NCBI RefSeq assembly: GCF_023898315.1
Contig: NC_064622.1
Span: 80,787,387 to 80,851,386, forward strand
Length of the DNA: 64,000 nt
Direction of reading: 5' to 3'
Source: Schistocerca nitens
Taxonomy: Eukaryota > Arthropoda > Insecta > Orthoptera > Acrididae
Shown here: piece after piece, positions 1-11,938 of the stretch
Numbering within the stretch: position 1 is the stretch's first letter
Layout: every line of letters begins with the position of its first letter
Program-made: the position numbers and the translations under genes
Notes under the pieces: model-generated
The model's database searches: none
What the model saw: only the letters and a program-made list of their open reading frames with translations
What the model was told of the DNA's origin: nothing

Positions 1-830
1 GCCATGGAAGTGTAGGAAAATGACGTAGGAGGTCTTGAGAAACTCCAGCAGTATGCAGACGAACATTATCTTGCTGGAAATGTACTCCTGGCAGCCGATG
101 TAGGTAAAGTCCTGCATGGGATCGAAGAATGCCTTCCACATAATGCTGGCCCGTTGAGTTTCCATGTGCCACGATTAGAGAGGACTAATTATTGTAGGCT
201 ATGGTCCTCCAGACTATTACGCCTGCTATGCTGGCGGTGTGGCTCGTGAAAGCGTGGTGCATCTGTACCTTCACCAGCCTCCCTCCACAGGCGTATGTGG
301 TTATCATCTGCCGCAAAAACGAATCGGAATTCATCACTAAACATCACGTTTTTCTGATATGTAGCAGTCAACGTCGTATGGACTTGGCATCACTGTAGAC
401 AGAGTCGGCGATGTCTCGGCGTTAACGACAGTGCATGCATGACAAGGGCGCCTGGATTGCAAATTCGCATCCACAAGACGTCTGGAAATGGTTCATGGAA
501 TATCTGGCACCCATACATCTCCTTGCATCGTGGAGTCGGTCACTGTAGGATCGTCCATCGCTTGCGACACGATCCTACGATCCCCTCGCCTCGTCACCCT
601 TCTGGTCGCTCAAGATCCAGTGTGTGACTCGTGGGCACCACCTCTTGCCATACTCCCAACATCGTCTGGCAGAACATTCCGAACGACCGACTTGGCCAGC
701 CACACGGCGTATGACCAGCCTGCGGTTTATGCGCCGATGTTTAGGCTCCAGTTGTCCCTGGCATTCTGAACCTAGTAACAACATCGTCTAGTCGGGCTGT
801 GATCGCCACCCGTATAGCTCGTCCACTGTG
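1..830 (-). pseudogene. Tc1-like transposase remnant
   Basis: The minus strand carries pieces of a Tc1/mariner transposase in several frames. The clearest (371-189) has a SDE catalytic-type block followed by a spaced I-R-L-W and an E-P-H, the usual order around the first catalytic Asp of Tc1 elements. The stretch near 784-575 looks like the helix-turn-helix end and lies upstream on the minus strand, as expected. Frames are broken by stops and shifts, so no protein is made. The element runs off the left edge of the window, and I could not find its right terminal inverted repeat. A 138-codon open frame at 1188-772 shows no family features and I take it as chance. Confidence 0.6.
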
Positions 831-1544
831 CGCTTTTTAAATAGATTCCCCTGCCCGATTGCAGCGCGACAGCAGGGCCTGTGGGCATGGGCACTGGCAA
901 CAGAGTTTGATCATTTACGTATCGGATCTCACTGTACTGATTTCTAGAGTTTCGCGTTTCTGCCTTTCTTCCATCTGGGTGCGCTATTTTCATTGTCCCT
1001 GTGCGTAAATTTAGCATTTGTTTTTTGTGGATTTGGATGTTATGGTATTGAGTCTCGCAAAACGGCCTTGTGGTTAGTAGTCCCTGTATCCTCATGACGC
1101 TCCCTGTTTTCTCATTATTAATTGTTACAGCTTCACACGGTGTTCTATGTCTACCATCGACTTTAAATTTGTATTTCCGCCAAAACATCTAGTTCAGTTT
1201 AAAGTCAACATCAACTATCAATGCGTGAGTCGGGTACCAATTCAACATGAAGCTCAAATTTTTATTCAGTTCTTCATAAACTATATCATCTTAGTCGAGA
1301 GGTTACTGAAAGCAACCAGTTATTCCTGGTGTCAAGTATAACCTCAGTCAATACTACATCGCAGCAACTATTTACTGTAATTTCGCTACAAGATAAACTA
1401 CTTGTAACAGAAACGAACATGCATCCACCGACTGAATTTTATCTCGCAAGCTGCGACATCGTCGCGAAAACAACACAGTGACCCGTATATGTAATAAGTT
1501 TCTTTAATTTACGTCTATGGTCAAAATCTTTTTTGTTTAACAGA

Positions 1545-1577
1545 TTGCCGGTTTCGGTCTTTAATGATCATCATCAG
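1545..1577 (-). other. hammerhead-like motif, left palindrome end
   Basis: Read on the minus strand: CTGATGA, an imperfect short hairpin, then GAAACCGG. These resemble the two conserved core strings of the hammerhead ribozyme reported in Penelope-like retroelements. There is one extra base between CTGATGA and the hairpin, and the left-arm hairpin has a mismatch. Activity is doubtful. Confidence 0.4.
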
Positions 1578-3185
1578 ATCTGCAGCAAAAATGGGAAAAA
1601 TATAAATAGACTCGCGAACTGTATACACCTTAAGAACAATACATAGAGCATATTGAAAATTAGTACTGACAAAATTTACATCTGTGCGCTTTACATATGA
1701 AGAGGCATACCTGTTTCATAAAAACAAAGTCCTAATGTACTGCAGCCATAGTGGCATCGTCAAATGTTAAATGCGGAATCAGCACCAGCATCGTCAAATA
1801 CATATAAATCACATCACATGCACGACTGATGTTGTCAGTAAAACTACTGTTTAAAACAAGCTGCCGTACAGTAGCCACAAGATGTGTGTGTATTAAGTTG
1901 ACCAGATGTCGCTAATGTCGGCATACACTAGTTTTCAGTAATTAATTGAAACAGCGAAAATAAAGGGGGATACAATAGTTAAAGTCTCTAATAAGCTTAT
2001 AAAGTATAAAAGGTGTTACAGTAATAAAAAGCAATAACAAGAAGAACACGACAAAAGTAATATTGTTAAAAAGACGAAGAGTTAAAAAATAGTGGTTGAC
2101 GTATGCTCTAGTGCCAATATTCTAGACAATCACGTAAATATTACACACCATTGATATTGCACAACATAAAACAAACCGCTAAAGGAGCCACAAATGAAAG
2201 AAAACATACTTCTGCACATAATCAGCGCCCTCTGATAGCACTAACGCCAGAATTCCGCACAGGCGGGAACTGGTTGGAGGAACGTGTCAGGCAGAGGGCC
2301 CCTCGTACCCTGCGGCACTCCGTTGCAAGAAAAGAATGATAAAATTCCATAACAGTGGATGATCTACATTACCTAATTAATACAGTCTATGAAATGAATA
2401 AAGAAGGAATCAGATAATGTAGATGATCCACTGTTAGGGAATTTTATCATTCTTTTCTTGCAACGGAGTGCCGCAGGGTACGAGGGGCCCTCTACCGGAC
2501 ACGTTCCTCCAACCAGTTCCCGCCTGTGCGGAATTCTGGCGTTAGCGCTAACAGAGGGCGCTGATTATGTGCAGAACTATATTTCCTTCCATTTGTGGCT
2601 CCTTTTGCGATTTGTTTTATGGATTTTAATATCAATGGTGTTTAATATTTACGTGATTGTCTAGAATATTGGCACTAGAGCATATGTCAACCACTGTTTT
2701 TTAACTCTTCGTCTTTTTAACAATATTACTTTTGTCGTGTTCTTCATGTTATTGCTTTTTATTACTGTAACACCTTCTATACTTTATACGCTTATTACAG
2801 ACTTTAACTATTGTATCCCCCTTTTATTTTCGCTGTTTCAATTCATTATTTAAAACTAGTGTATGCCGATATTAGCGACATCTGGTCAACTTACAACACA
2901 AACATCGTGTGGCTACTGTACGGCAGCTTGTTTTAAACAGTAGTTTTACTGACAACATCATTCGTGCATGTGATATGATTTATATGTATTTGACGATGCT
3001 GGTGCTGATTCCGCATTTAACATTTGACGATGCCACTATGGCTGCAGTACATTAGGACTTTGTTTTTATGAAACAGGTATGCCTCTTCATATTTAAAGCG
3101 CACAGATGTAAATTTTGTCAGTACTACTTTTCAATATGCTCTATGTATAGTTCTTAAGCTGTATACAGTTTGCGAGTATATTTAT

Positions 3186-3680
3186 TGTAGTGGACTGTTA
3201 AGGCAGCCAGTCCACAGTGAAGTAGCCGAAAGGGCACGCGTCAACTCACGCCGTCTGGCGTTAAGTCTGGAACAGGATTCGTAATTAATGTGATAAAGAA
3301 AAGAACGTAGCTACTAGAACACTTAACTTTTATATTGTCCTTTGGTATACAGCATTCTTGATGATACAAGTGAGACTATCTTGAGATACATGCAATGGTA
3401 CAAATGGCTAATGGCGCCTTGCTAGGTCTTAGCCATTAACTTAGCTGAAGGCTATTCTAACTGTCTCTCGGCAAATGAGAGAAAGGCTTCGTCAGTGTAG
3501 TCGCTAGCAACGTCGTCGTACAACTGGGCCGAGTGCTAGTACGTCTCTCGCGACCTGCCTTGTGGTGGCGCTCGGTCTGCGATCCTGACAGTGGCGACAC
3601 GCGGGTCCGACATGTACTAATGTACCGCGGCCGATTTAAGCTACCACCTAGCAAGTGTGGTGTCTGGCGGTGACACCACA
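3186..3680 (-). mobile_element. solo LTR in the right palindrome arm
   Basis: The insertion is bounded by a TTTAT target-site duplication (3181-3185 and 3681-3685). Read on the minus strand it starts TGTGGTGTCACC and ends CCACTACA, so it has the TG...CA ends of an LTR and is 495 bp long. No internal retrotransposon sequence accompanies it, so it is a solo LTR left by recombination. The sequence resembles a gypsy-type LTR I associate with Schistocerca, from memory only. It interrupts one palindrome arm only, so it arrived after the palindrome formed. Confidence 0.87.
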
Positions 3681-3709
3681 TTTATATTTCTCCAAATTTT
3701 GCTGCAGAT

Positions 3710-3740
3710 CTGATTGTGGTCATTAAAGACCGAAACCGGT
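3710..3740 (+). other. hammerhead-like motif, right palindrome end
   Basis: This is the mirror copy of the motif at 1545-1577. CTGATTG is followed by a GGTC/GACC hairpin with loop ATTAAA, then GAAACCGG. The hairpin is better preserved here than in the left arm, but the first core string has decayed from CTGATGA. Confidence 0.4.
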
Positions 3741-4149
3741 AACCTGTTAAACAAAAAAGATTGTGACCATAGACGTAAATTAAAGAAACTTACTGAATTT
3801 TATTTACCCTTTCTGAACACCATCAGGTCGTTTAGCCAGCTTCCAGCGCCTATAATCGTTTTGTTACAACGCACTTGTAGCTCTGGTTCTTTCCCAACAG
3901 AGATACGATAATTTAAGACTGTTGCACCAGTGCTACCGAGGTCTACTCTCGTCATGTTTCAATAACAACCCTTGAGACAGAACAGCTGTTTTTTCACTTC
4001 TGCAACCCTCTCACTTAAGAACAGCCCATTCCTCTCGACACGGACTCCGCTACCCGTGTAGCCATCTCCTGTGTGTAGATGATACTTGGCCTACTAAGCA
4101 GAGTCCCATACCCCACAGGTCTAGGTCGTAAGTAAAGGAATCAGCAGCC

Positions 4150-5470
4150 TATATGGTCGCAGAATCGTCAGAACTTTTGATTCAGATCCTCCACTCGGCT
4201 CTGTTCAAAAGGTCCACAGACGGTCCTGTCAACGACGTTATAGTTGGTGAGCCTTCATCTTGCAAGCAAGATTTCCTGTGTTTATACCTGCTGGAAACGC
4301 TGTCATATCTATTCGAATCCAAAACGTCTCACATCATAAGTACCTATTATTGACAAACAGCCAACGCGGGTTCAGAAAATATTGTTCTTGTGAAAAACAA
4401 CCAGCTCTTTATTCTCACAAAGTTATGAATGTTATCGACAGGGGATGTCAAATTAATTCAATATTTTTAGATTTCCAGAAGGCTTTTGCAATGTTTCTCA
4501 CTAGCGACTTGTAATCGAATTGCGTGACTACGGAGTATCATCTCAGTTGTGCGACTGCATTCGTGATTTCCTGTCAGAAAGATCACAGTTCGTAGTAACT
4601 GACGGAAAGTCATCAAGTAAAACAAAGAATATCTGGCGTTCCCCGAGGAAGTATTATAGACCCCCTGTTGTTCTAGATCTACAGATCTACATAAATGATT
4701 TAGTAGACAATTTCAGCAGCCTTCTTAGAGAGTGTTTGCTAATGATACTGTATTTTACCGTCTTACAAAGCCATCTACTGTATGATCAAAATAAATTACA
4801 ACATGATATATATATTTTAGTGAGTGTTTGCGGATGATACGATCATTTACTGTCTTACAAAGTCATCATATGATTAAAATAAATTACAAAGTAAAATATA
4901 TTAGTTTGTAATTTATTTTGGTCATATGATGACTTTGCAAGACGGTAAGTGACAGTATCATCCGCAAACACTCTCTAAGAGGGCTGCTGAGATTGTCTCC
5001 TAAAGTGGCGATTGACACTAAATAGTGAAAAGTGTGGTCATCCACATGAGTGCTTAAAGGAATCTGCTATATTTCTGTTACAAGATACAATGCAGAAATC
5101 TAAGACTGTAAATTCAATTAATACTTATGGGTTATAGTTACGAAAAACTTCAATTGGAAATATGACGCAGGTGATGTTGTGGGGAAAGAAAACTAAAGAT
5201 TGTGATTTATTGGCATACCACTTAAGAAATGCAACAGGTCTGCAACGAGTCTGCCAACGCATACACTGCGCCTGTACGTCCTCTTCTGGAGTACTGTTGT
5301 GTGGTGTGGGATACCCTCCAGATAAGACTGACGGGATACATCGATAAAGTTCAAAGAAGGGCATCTCGTTTTGTATTATCACGAAATAGAGGAGCCAGTG
5401 CCACAGATACGATACTCGAATTCGGGTGGCAATCATTAAAACAAGAGCGTTTTTGGTAACGGCAGGATCT
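4150..5470 (+). pseudogene. CR1-like LINE reverse transcriptase remnant
   Basis: Broken frames on the plus strand follow the order of a CR1-type reverse transcriptase. A Q-R-G-F-R-K block sits near 4360, then F-L-D-F-Q-K-A-F near 4470, a Y-I-N-D-L block near 4690, and near 5290 the C-terminal L-L-E-Y-C-x-V-W-D followed by Q-R-R-A-S-R-F. The F-A-D-D region is not merely mutated: it lies in a local duplication and inversion (4709-5005). The end near 5460 lacks the clear GATGTA tail seen in related copies here. It is non-functional and probably old. Confidence 0.75.
4709..5005. repeat. palindrome plus direct copy inside the LINE
   Basis: The segment 4820-4890 is the reverse complement of about 4906-4975. 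Its outer part (4709-4739) pairs with 4975-5005. A third, direct copy of the 70-bp unit lies at 4733-4800. All three copies span the LINE segment for the reverse-transcriptase catalytic FADD motif, so this coding segment appears twice forward and once reversed. Confidence 0.87.
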
Positions 5471-7379
5471 TTTCAGTTTTCGTCAGAAGAATTTTTTTTA
5501 TTTTTATTTTTGCCGAAATATTTTTATTACATGTTCCAGCCTCACGTAAGACATTGGATATCATAACTGTTTTCAGCTTTGTGTCAAGCTACCATCAGAT
5601 TATTTGAGTACATTACATAGTACCTTGTTGTTGTTGTTGTGGTCTTTATTCCGAAGACTGGTTTGATTCTGTGAAAGCTTCTTCATTTCTGCATAACTAC
5701 TGCAAGCTACAACCAGTTGTATCTGCTGAGTGTCTCCCTCTATAGTTTATACCGCCCACTCTCCCTTCCAAATTGACAATTCGTGTATGCCCCAGAAAGT
5801 ACTGTTAATAGCTCCCTGCTTCCTTTTTTCACAGTACGATCCAGTACCACTTCACTAGTTAATCATTCTCTCCATCTAACCTTCAACTTCCTTCTGTAGC
5901 ACCACATTTCAAAAGTTCCTGTTCTCGTCTCATCTGCTAACATACAGGCTACAATCCATAAAAATGTTTCAGGAAAGACTTGTCAACAAATTTACCATTT
6001 TCAGGAACGCTTCCTTGCTATTCCCATTCTAGATTTTATATCATCTTCTGCCACCATAGCTTATTTTGCTGCACGGCAGCAAAATTTATCGGCTTCTTTT
6101 CGTTTTTAGCTTCCTATTCTAATTTTTTTCTGCATCATCTGACTTTGTTCGTAGTTCGACTACAGTCCATTACCGTTCTTTTACAAGTGTTGATGTTCCT
6201 CGTATAATCCTTTTTCAAGACATTATCTCTTTTGAAAGCCCATTACCGTCTCTGATAGAGCTATAGTGTTATCGGTAAGCCTCAGAGTTATTACTTCTCC
6301 CTGAACTTCAATTCCCTTTCCAAATTTCTCGTTGGTTTCCTTTACTGCTTCATATTTATACTGCTTAAAAATCATCACGGAGAGCGTACAACACTGTCCT
6401 ACTTTCTGACGTACTGGTTCCCTTTCATATCCTTCGCCTCATATAACTGTAGACTGGTTTTCTGTAAAAGTTGTAGGTAACTTTTCGCTATCTTAATCTT
6501 CCCCTTGCCCCCTTCCAAATTTCATACCCTGTATTACAGTAAACGTTGTCATGTGTTTTGTATACATCTGCAAATGATATAAACGTAGCCTTTTCAATCT
6601 ATTTTCTAAGATAAGTTTGGCCTCTAGTGTTCCAACATTTCTCCAGGCTCCAAACTGATCTTCCACGATGTCGGCTTCTATCTGTTTTCCTAAACTTCTG
6701 TAAATAATTGGTGCCAGCATTTTGCAACCATGACTTATTAAAATAATAGTTTGGTAATATTTACACCTATTGGCGGCTGCCTTCTTTGTATTTGGAATAA
6801 TCACATTATTCTTGAAGTCTGAGACAATTTCGGCTGTCTTATATATCTTGCATGCGCCATCGAATAATTTTATACGTCTGGTTTTCCGAAGGATTTCAAT
6901 AATTCGGAGGTAATGTAGTTTAATCCTGGGGCCTTTTATCCACTTATGTCTTTCAGTGCTCTGGAAAACTTTTTTGGGAGTATCATAACTCTCAGCTTGT
7001 TTTGATCTACTTGCTCTTCGCTTTATAGAACGTTGTCTTCAAGTTCATTTACCTCGTATACCCCTTTGTATATTCCTTCCACCTTTCAGTTTTCTCATCT
7101 TGGCTACGTACTGGCTTATAGCCTAAGCTGTTGATATTCACACAACTGTTTCTTTTTCTTCGAAGGTCCCTTTAATTTTCTGTAAGCGGCATTTATTTTT
7201 GCGTAGTCATGCATGCTTCTTTAGCCTTGCATTTATCCTCTAATAATTCCTGGTTGAATATTTTGCTCTTTCTGTCAGTCCTCTTCCTTAGACCTCTGTA
7301 CACCGTTTCGTCTGCTTCATTTTACGTATTACTACGTGAGTACTCGACGTTTCCCAGGTATGTATTTATGCCAATCTGC

Positions 7380-7506
7380 CCTCTCTTTGTCCTTCTAGTC
7401 TCATTGTTTATCTGCTCTTCCCACCTCTCTCTGTCCATCTGCCCCTCCCTCTCTGTCCATCTGCACTTTCCCCCTCTGTCTATCTCCTCCTCTTCCTTCC
7501 AGTTAA

Positions 7507-7550
<44 letters not shown>

Positions 7551-7850
7551 CTCCCCCTTTCTTTGTCGATCTCCTCCTCCCCGTCTCGTTTTTCACCCCC
7601 TCTGACGTCTTTGTCTGTAGCTTCCTCTTTCTTTCCCTTGTCCACTTCTTCTCCCCATCCCTCTATCTTCTCCTCTTTTCACTGTCCATTTCCTCCTCTC
7701 CCTCTTTTTGCCCATCTCTTCCTTCTCCATGTCTCTGTCCATGTCCTCCTCTTTTCCTTCACTTTCCATCTCCTCCTTCCCCATTACTGTCAGTCCTTCT
7801 CCTCTTCTCCACATTATCACCCATACTCCAGTAGGAAGGTTATCCCCACA
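7380..7850 (+). repeat. pyrimidine-rich degenerate minisatellite with (TC)n
   Basis: Almost pure C/T on the plus strand, made of irregular units of about 30 bp built around TGTCCAT followed by CTCCTCC. A pure (TC)n run lies at about 7509-7548. A 225-codon open frame across it (7209-7886) encodes only Ser/Leu/Pro/Phe-rich low-complexity sequence and is not a gene. Confidence 0.87.
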
Positions 7851-7860
7851 CTATTTCTTT

Positions 7861-8063
7861 GCCGGCCGGTGTGGCCGTGCGGTTAAAGGCGCTTCAGTCT
7901 GGAACCGCGTGACCGCTACGGTCGCAGGTTCGAATCCTGCCTCGGGCATGGATGTGTGTGATGTCCTTAGGTTAGTTAGGTTTAATTAGTTCTAAGTTCT
8001 AGGCGACTAATGACCTCAGAAGTTAAGTCGCATAGTGCTCAGAGCCATTTGAACCATTTGAAG
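7861..8063 (+). mobile_element. tRNA-derived SINE, family A
   Basis: The head begins GCCGGCCGGTGTGGCC and contains RNA polymerase III A-box and B-box sequences (GGTTCGAATCC near 7928). The body ends in AGCCATTTGAACC. A 9-bp target-site duplication TATTTCTTT flanks it exactly (7852-7860 and 8064-8072). It is one of the cleanest SINE copies in the window. Confidence 0.93.
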
Positions 8064-9383
8064 TATTTCTTTCCATATCGTAGCTAACATGTACTATATT
8101 TGGTTTAAATCGTTGCAGCAGTTTATGATGAACTATGATGAACTTTTTACTCGTGGCTTTACGCGAGTGTGCACATAGGAAACATATTTCACATATATTT
8201 AACATATATCACATGCATTTGTTCGTATCTCTAGCGAATTTCACCGTGCAGTTTCATTTTCACGCAGTTCAATTTTTACGACGTCATTTCTCCTGAAGTG
8301 TACGGCGTACAGTGATATAATTTTGCAGGTACATCCAGTGGTACACTGAGAAATGTGAACAGAGTTACTAGTAAAGAAGTAACAAATTAAAACGTTATGC
8401 TTCTTGCGGCAGCTTTACTGCATGAACAGCGAACATGTAGTAAGCGACAAACTTTTTTCCTTTCATTATTTTGTGCGGTGCTGTGAGCGAGAAAGTTTCA
8501 TAAAGGTCTGACATTATGTGTTAAGTTTGTTGCAAGGCACTAAGTGTTCTCTTTCTCAAATACTGGATTAATAAAGAATCGATATTCGCGCGTTGTGGGC
8601 TACACTATTTTTCCACCCCCACCCCCACCCTGCAATAGATAGATGGTTGTTACCCCCACAGCGATTCTTTTTAGACAATAAGTCATAAGTGAACCAAGTT
8701 TGGTTGAAATCTATTCTACGGTTTAGGAGGAGATGTGGAACACATATACTTAAATATATATGTACATCCATTTTTATAATATGTACGAATTCTTTCTCTT
8801 TTCGTAAATTAAATTCTGTAACTGTTAGGCCTTGACTTCTCTTCTATTTGATACTCTCCCACCCTCATTATTTCATTTCTGAAAGCTACCGCTTCGTCTT
8901 CCATTGAATTTCCTTGACATCTTTCAACTAATCATTTCCTAATCCAACCTATGAAACTTTCATCACCCACTGTTTGTTTCCATTTATCCAAGCAGCATCT
9001 CCTTTTTTTAAACTTTCTGTGACATCTCCAGTTGTAATTTGCTGTCCATAACCAATTGATAATGGTCAGTGTCTACACATATGCCTATAATTGTTCAGCA
9101 GTTATCCGGTGCCTCCAGCTGTCTTCCACCTACACAGCTTTCTTTTACGATTGTTAAACCAAATATCTGTAATGATTAAATTTCTCGTCCTCTAGCATAT
9201 CTGCTACCGCATGATGCGAGATTAACCAATGAATAAAGAAGCAAAAGAATTAATCTATTTTCCTGAACACCGATTCTTTTACAATCAGCGACAGGTATAG
9301 ACTTCGTCGCGTATCTATCTGCATTGTGACGTATCGTAACTTTTACTGTTAGCTGTTTTACACTTATTCTGGTGGTTTATAGC

Positions 9384-9700
9384 AAGTGAGGTAGCGCAGT
9401 GGTTTGCACATTGGGCCCATATTCTGGGCATTACGGTTCAAATCCTCGTCCAGTCACCCAAGTTTAAGTGTTCCGTCATTTTCCTGGAACGTCAAAGACA
9501 GATTCCAAGACACTTCCTTTGAAAGTCCACGCCGCTTTCCTTATCCATTCTTCCGAAACGCATGTTCGCGCCTCATTTCTAATCACCTCGCTGTCGACGC
9601 GACGGTAAAATCTAAGCTAACAAACATTCTTCTGGCGGGTTTAGCATTGCTGGAGAATCTGATTGTCTGTTTCGGTGGTGTCTGTAACTAGGCGGTTGTG
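9384..9700 (+). mobile_element. tRNA-derived SINE, family E (probable)
   Basis: It opens with an A-box-like TAGCGCAGTGG (9392) and a B-box-like GGTTCAAATCC about 40 bp later. Its body differs from the other SINEs in the window. The 3' end is uncertain and I found no convincing target-site duplication, so the right boundary is approximate. Confidence 0.6.
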
Positions 9701-10797
9701 AGTACCCAGCACCTTACCGAATTCTCCGTTAAAGCTGTATCACCAGTCCCCACAGCAACAACTCAACACGCAACGCCTTCGCAGCAACAACTCAATTTGC
9801 AAACAAAGTTTGAACAAAGGAATAAATTTTACAAATGTTAACTTACAATACCGATTTCACCACAAGAAAGTTCTCAGCTTAGGTATAGAGCAAATGCTAA
9901 GCCACGCGACCTGCTATCTTTAGCCTTGACTCCTGTTTGCTTCAGAGACAATATATCCAACACCTTAAGTAACACCGATGCGTTTTCATATAAAACTTGG
10001 GCGAGTGCGAGTAGATCCCACGCACTGAGTGTTCAGTACAATCTTCGTTATATTTGTATGTAGTTGATCCAACCTGGGAATCGAGAATCTGCCTGTTATC
10101 GATATAGATACTGGCAAGATATTGGTCCTGGGAATTGCAAGATCGTATCAATATCTCCACAGTAGTTTCTCAGACTAGCTCGCACTCAGTTTATATATGA
10201 CGAGAGAGAAGGTTTACTTAAACACTTTGTTTTTACTTATTAAAAACTGACAATAATGATCGTCTATTAAGCTTTCTACGGAAGATGAATGCAAGGTACC
10301 GGTATGTTTAAATGGGAAATAAGATATTTGCATATGATATAATCACAATTCAGCAAGTTTTTGTTTTTTACTTTAACTGTACTACGAAATCTTGCTTCTT
10401 GCAGGATTTCTTGAATCTAGGTCAATAGTTTTTGATGAATGAATTTGCGAGTTTCAAAATATGTAACATATATAGCCGAATGTTTTCATCGCATTGACAA
10501 AGAAGCTTAAAGTTTTCACACCACCAAGGGACCACATACCACAACATGTGACATAAATCTGATCTTGATAGGTCAACCTGTTCCAGAGAAACAAGGAACT
10601 TAGCACAAGAACCAACAGGCAGAGGGATAAAAATGAAAAAAATATTTTTTTTCGTGATATATAATAACAAATTAAGAACTTTCGGATTTTTTTCCTATAC
10701 TTGTAGTGTGAAGACTTACTTCTTGCCAAATTTCATAATTCTATATCAACGGTAAGCACCCTATAGCTTTCGATGAGAGAGTTGTCGAGTATAAAGG
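9701..10797. other. no recognised feature
   Basis: AT-rich DNA. Short open frames show no domain, codon pattern or partner exon that I can support. Confidence 0.5.
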
Positions 10798-10799
10798 TA

Positions 10800-11936
10800 C
10801 ATTGGTGTCCAAAATAAAAGCACCAAAAGGAAATTTTGCAAAGTTGCGTTTATTTTGCCCACAAAAATGTATAAACAAGTGACAGTAAAGTATAAACAAT
10901 GTAAAGAATGCAGAACGCAAGCAACAGCAACAACCATAACTGTAGACAAACATGTTCTTCGTTTTTCCCAACTTAACGGATTTGCACACACATTCCACCA
11001 ACTGGTCAATGTGCTCAGCACGGGGTGTGACCACCTGTGGCAGCAATACAGGCCTGACAACGACGGGGCTTGCCGGGAATTATGTCATCACTCTCATGTT
11101 GAAGCAGTAACGCCCGTTCTTCTTCCAGAGCTGCTCGGAGTCTTGGTAAATGGTTGGTGGATGTTGACGTGATGCAAGCCGTCTCTCTAGCGCATTCCAG
11201 ACATACTCTATAGGATTCAAAACGAGAGAGAGAGCAGACCACGCCATGCGTGCAGTTTCTTCCGTTTCCTAGAAAACATCAACCACACGCCCTCTATGAG
11301 GTAGAGCATTATCGTTTATCAATACGACGTCTGGGCCCGCAGCACCCCGCAACAGCCGCAACTGACGATCCCAAGACCTCGTCACGATACCTGCCAGCCG
11401 TTAAACCTGGCCGACACACTTGTACAATTTCATGAAGAGAGGTTCGAGAGGTAAACAAAATCCCTGCCCAGATTATTAGAGATCCTCCTCGATATCGGTA
11501 TCTTTCCACAATGTATGGGTCCCGAAAGAATGATCCACATACCCCCCAGATACGAATCCATCGAGGACTACTCTCCAGACTGAATCATGACTCATCTGTG
11601 AAAACAACATTGACGCCCACTATTCGACCGTCAAGGTGGCATGTTGATGACTCCGCTCTAGACGTTCCCTTCTGTGAAGACGCGTCAGAGATACACAAGC
11701 AGAGTGTCTCCGACAATAAATGCAACTCTGCCGAAGGATTCTGCACATCGTTTGCCTCTATACAACACCTCCAGTGGATGCGATGTCGTTGGAATGGCTG
11801 CTCGTTGATCGGAATGTCATCGTCCGTGCTGAGCACGATCGTACAGACATCTGGTTGACAGTCCGTATGATTATATAGTGAATGAGACACAGGAGAGGGA
11901 AATAGCGTTTTGTTGCGTTAATTTTGGACACCAGTG
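10800..11936 (-). mobile_element. Tc1-like transposon, degenerate, both ends present
   Basis: Both ends read CA[C/T]TGGTGTCCAAAAT inward and are flanked by TA (10798-10799 and 11937-11938), the target duplication of Tc1/mariner elements. Total length is 1137 bp. The minus strand carries a broken transposase. Near 11600-11500 lies a D-E-S-x-F block and a W-I-R-I-W-G block, then the second catalytic region (decayed) near 11300. At the C-terminus are R-L-R-A-A-L-E-E-E and R-R-x-Q-A-C-I-A-A-x-G-G-H (11130-11030), the usual ending of Tc1 transposases. Several stops and shifts make it inactive. Confidence 0.87.
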
Positions 11937-11938
11937 TA

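Larger units (their letters stand above)
1495..3792. repeat. 2.3-kb near-perfect palindrome (878-bp arms)
   Basis: Left arm 1495-2372 and right arm 2416-3792 are reverse complements with a 43-bp loop (2373-2415). The right arm is interrupted by a 495-bp solo LTR plus its 5-bp duplication. Removing these leaves about 877 bp against 878 bp. Scattered single-base differences show the two arms have aged separately. The arms are non-coding and AT-rich, and each outer end carries a hammerhead-like motif (1545-1577 minus, 3710-3740 plus). The arrangement looks like two copies of one non-autonomous element joined head to head, or one element duplicated by inversion. I cannot assign a named family. 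Confidence 0.92.
5630..9235 (-). pseudogene. degraded RTE-like LINE, interrupted
   Basis: The left end (5630-5670) matches the 3' end of the better-preserved minus-strand RTE copy at 55726-59329, including the GGTCTT...GACTGGTTTGAT segment. Further right are decayed counterparts of its polymerase (near 6240-6300 and 6420-6680). The stretch 8820-9235 resembles the endonuclease part of the same family. Between about 7345 and 8815 the LINE is interrupted by pyrimidine-rich repeats, a SINE and unassigned DNA. All frames are broken. That 5630-7340 and 8820-9235 belong to one copy is inferred from order and orientation. Confidence 0.62.

Noticed and set aside
772-1188. 138-codon minus-strand frame as a gene
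   Set aside because: No domain or partner exons; it lies at the edge of a decayed Tc1 element.
7209-7886. 225-codon Ser/Leu/Pro-rich frame
   Set aside because: It is translation of a C/T-rich simple repeat with no family features.
7861-7960. functional tRNA gene
   Set aside because: A-box and B-box are present but no full cloverleaf forms, and the sequence continues into the SINE body with a target duplication.
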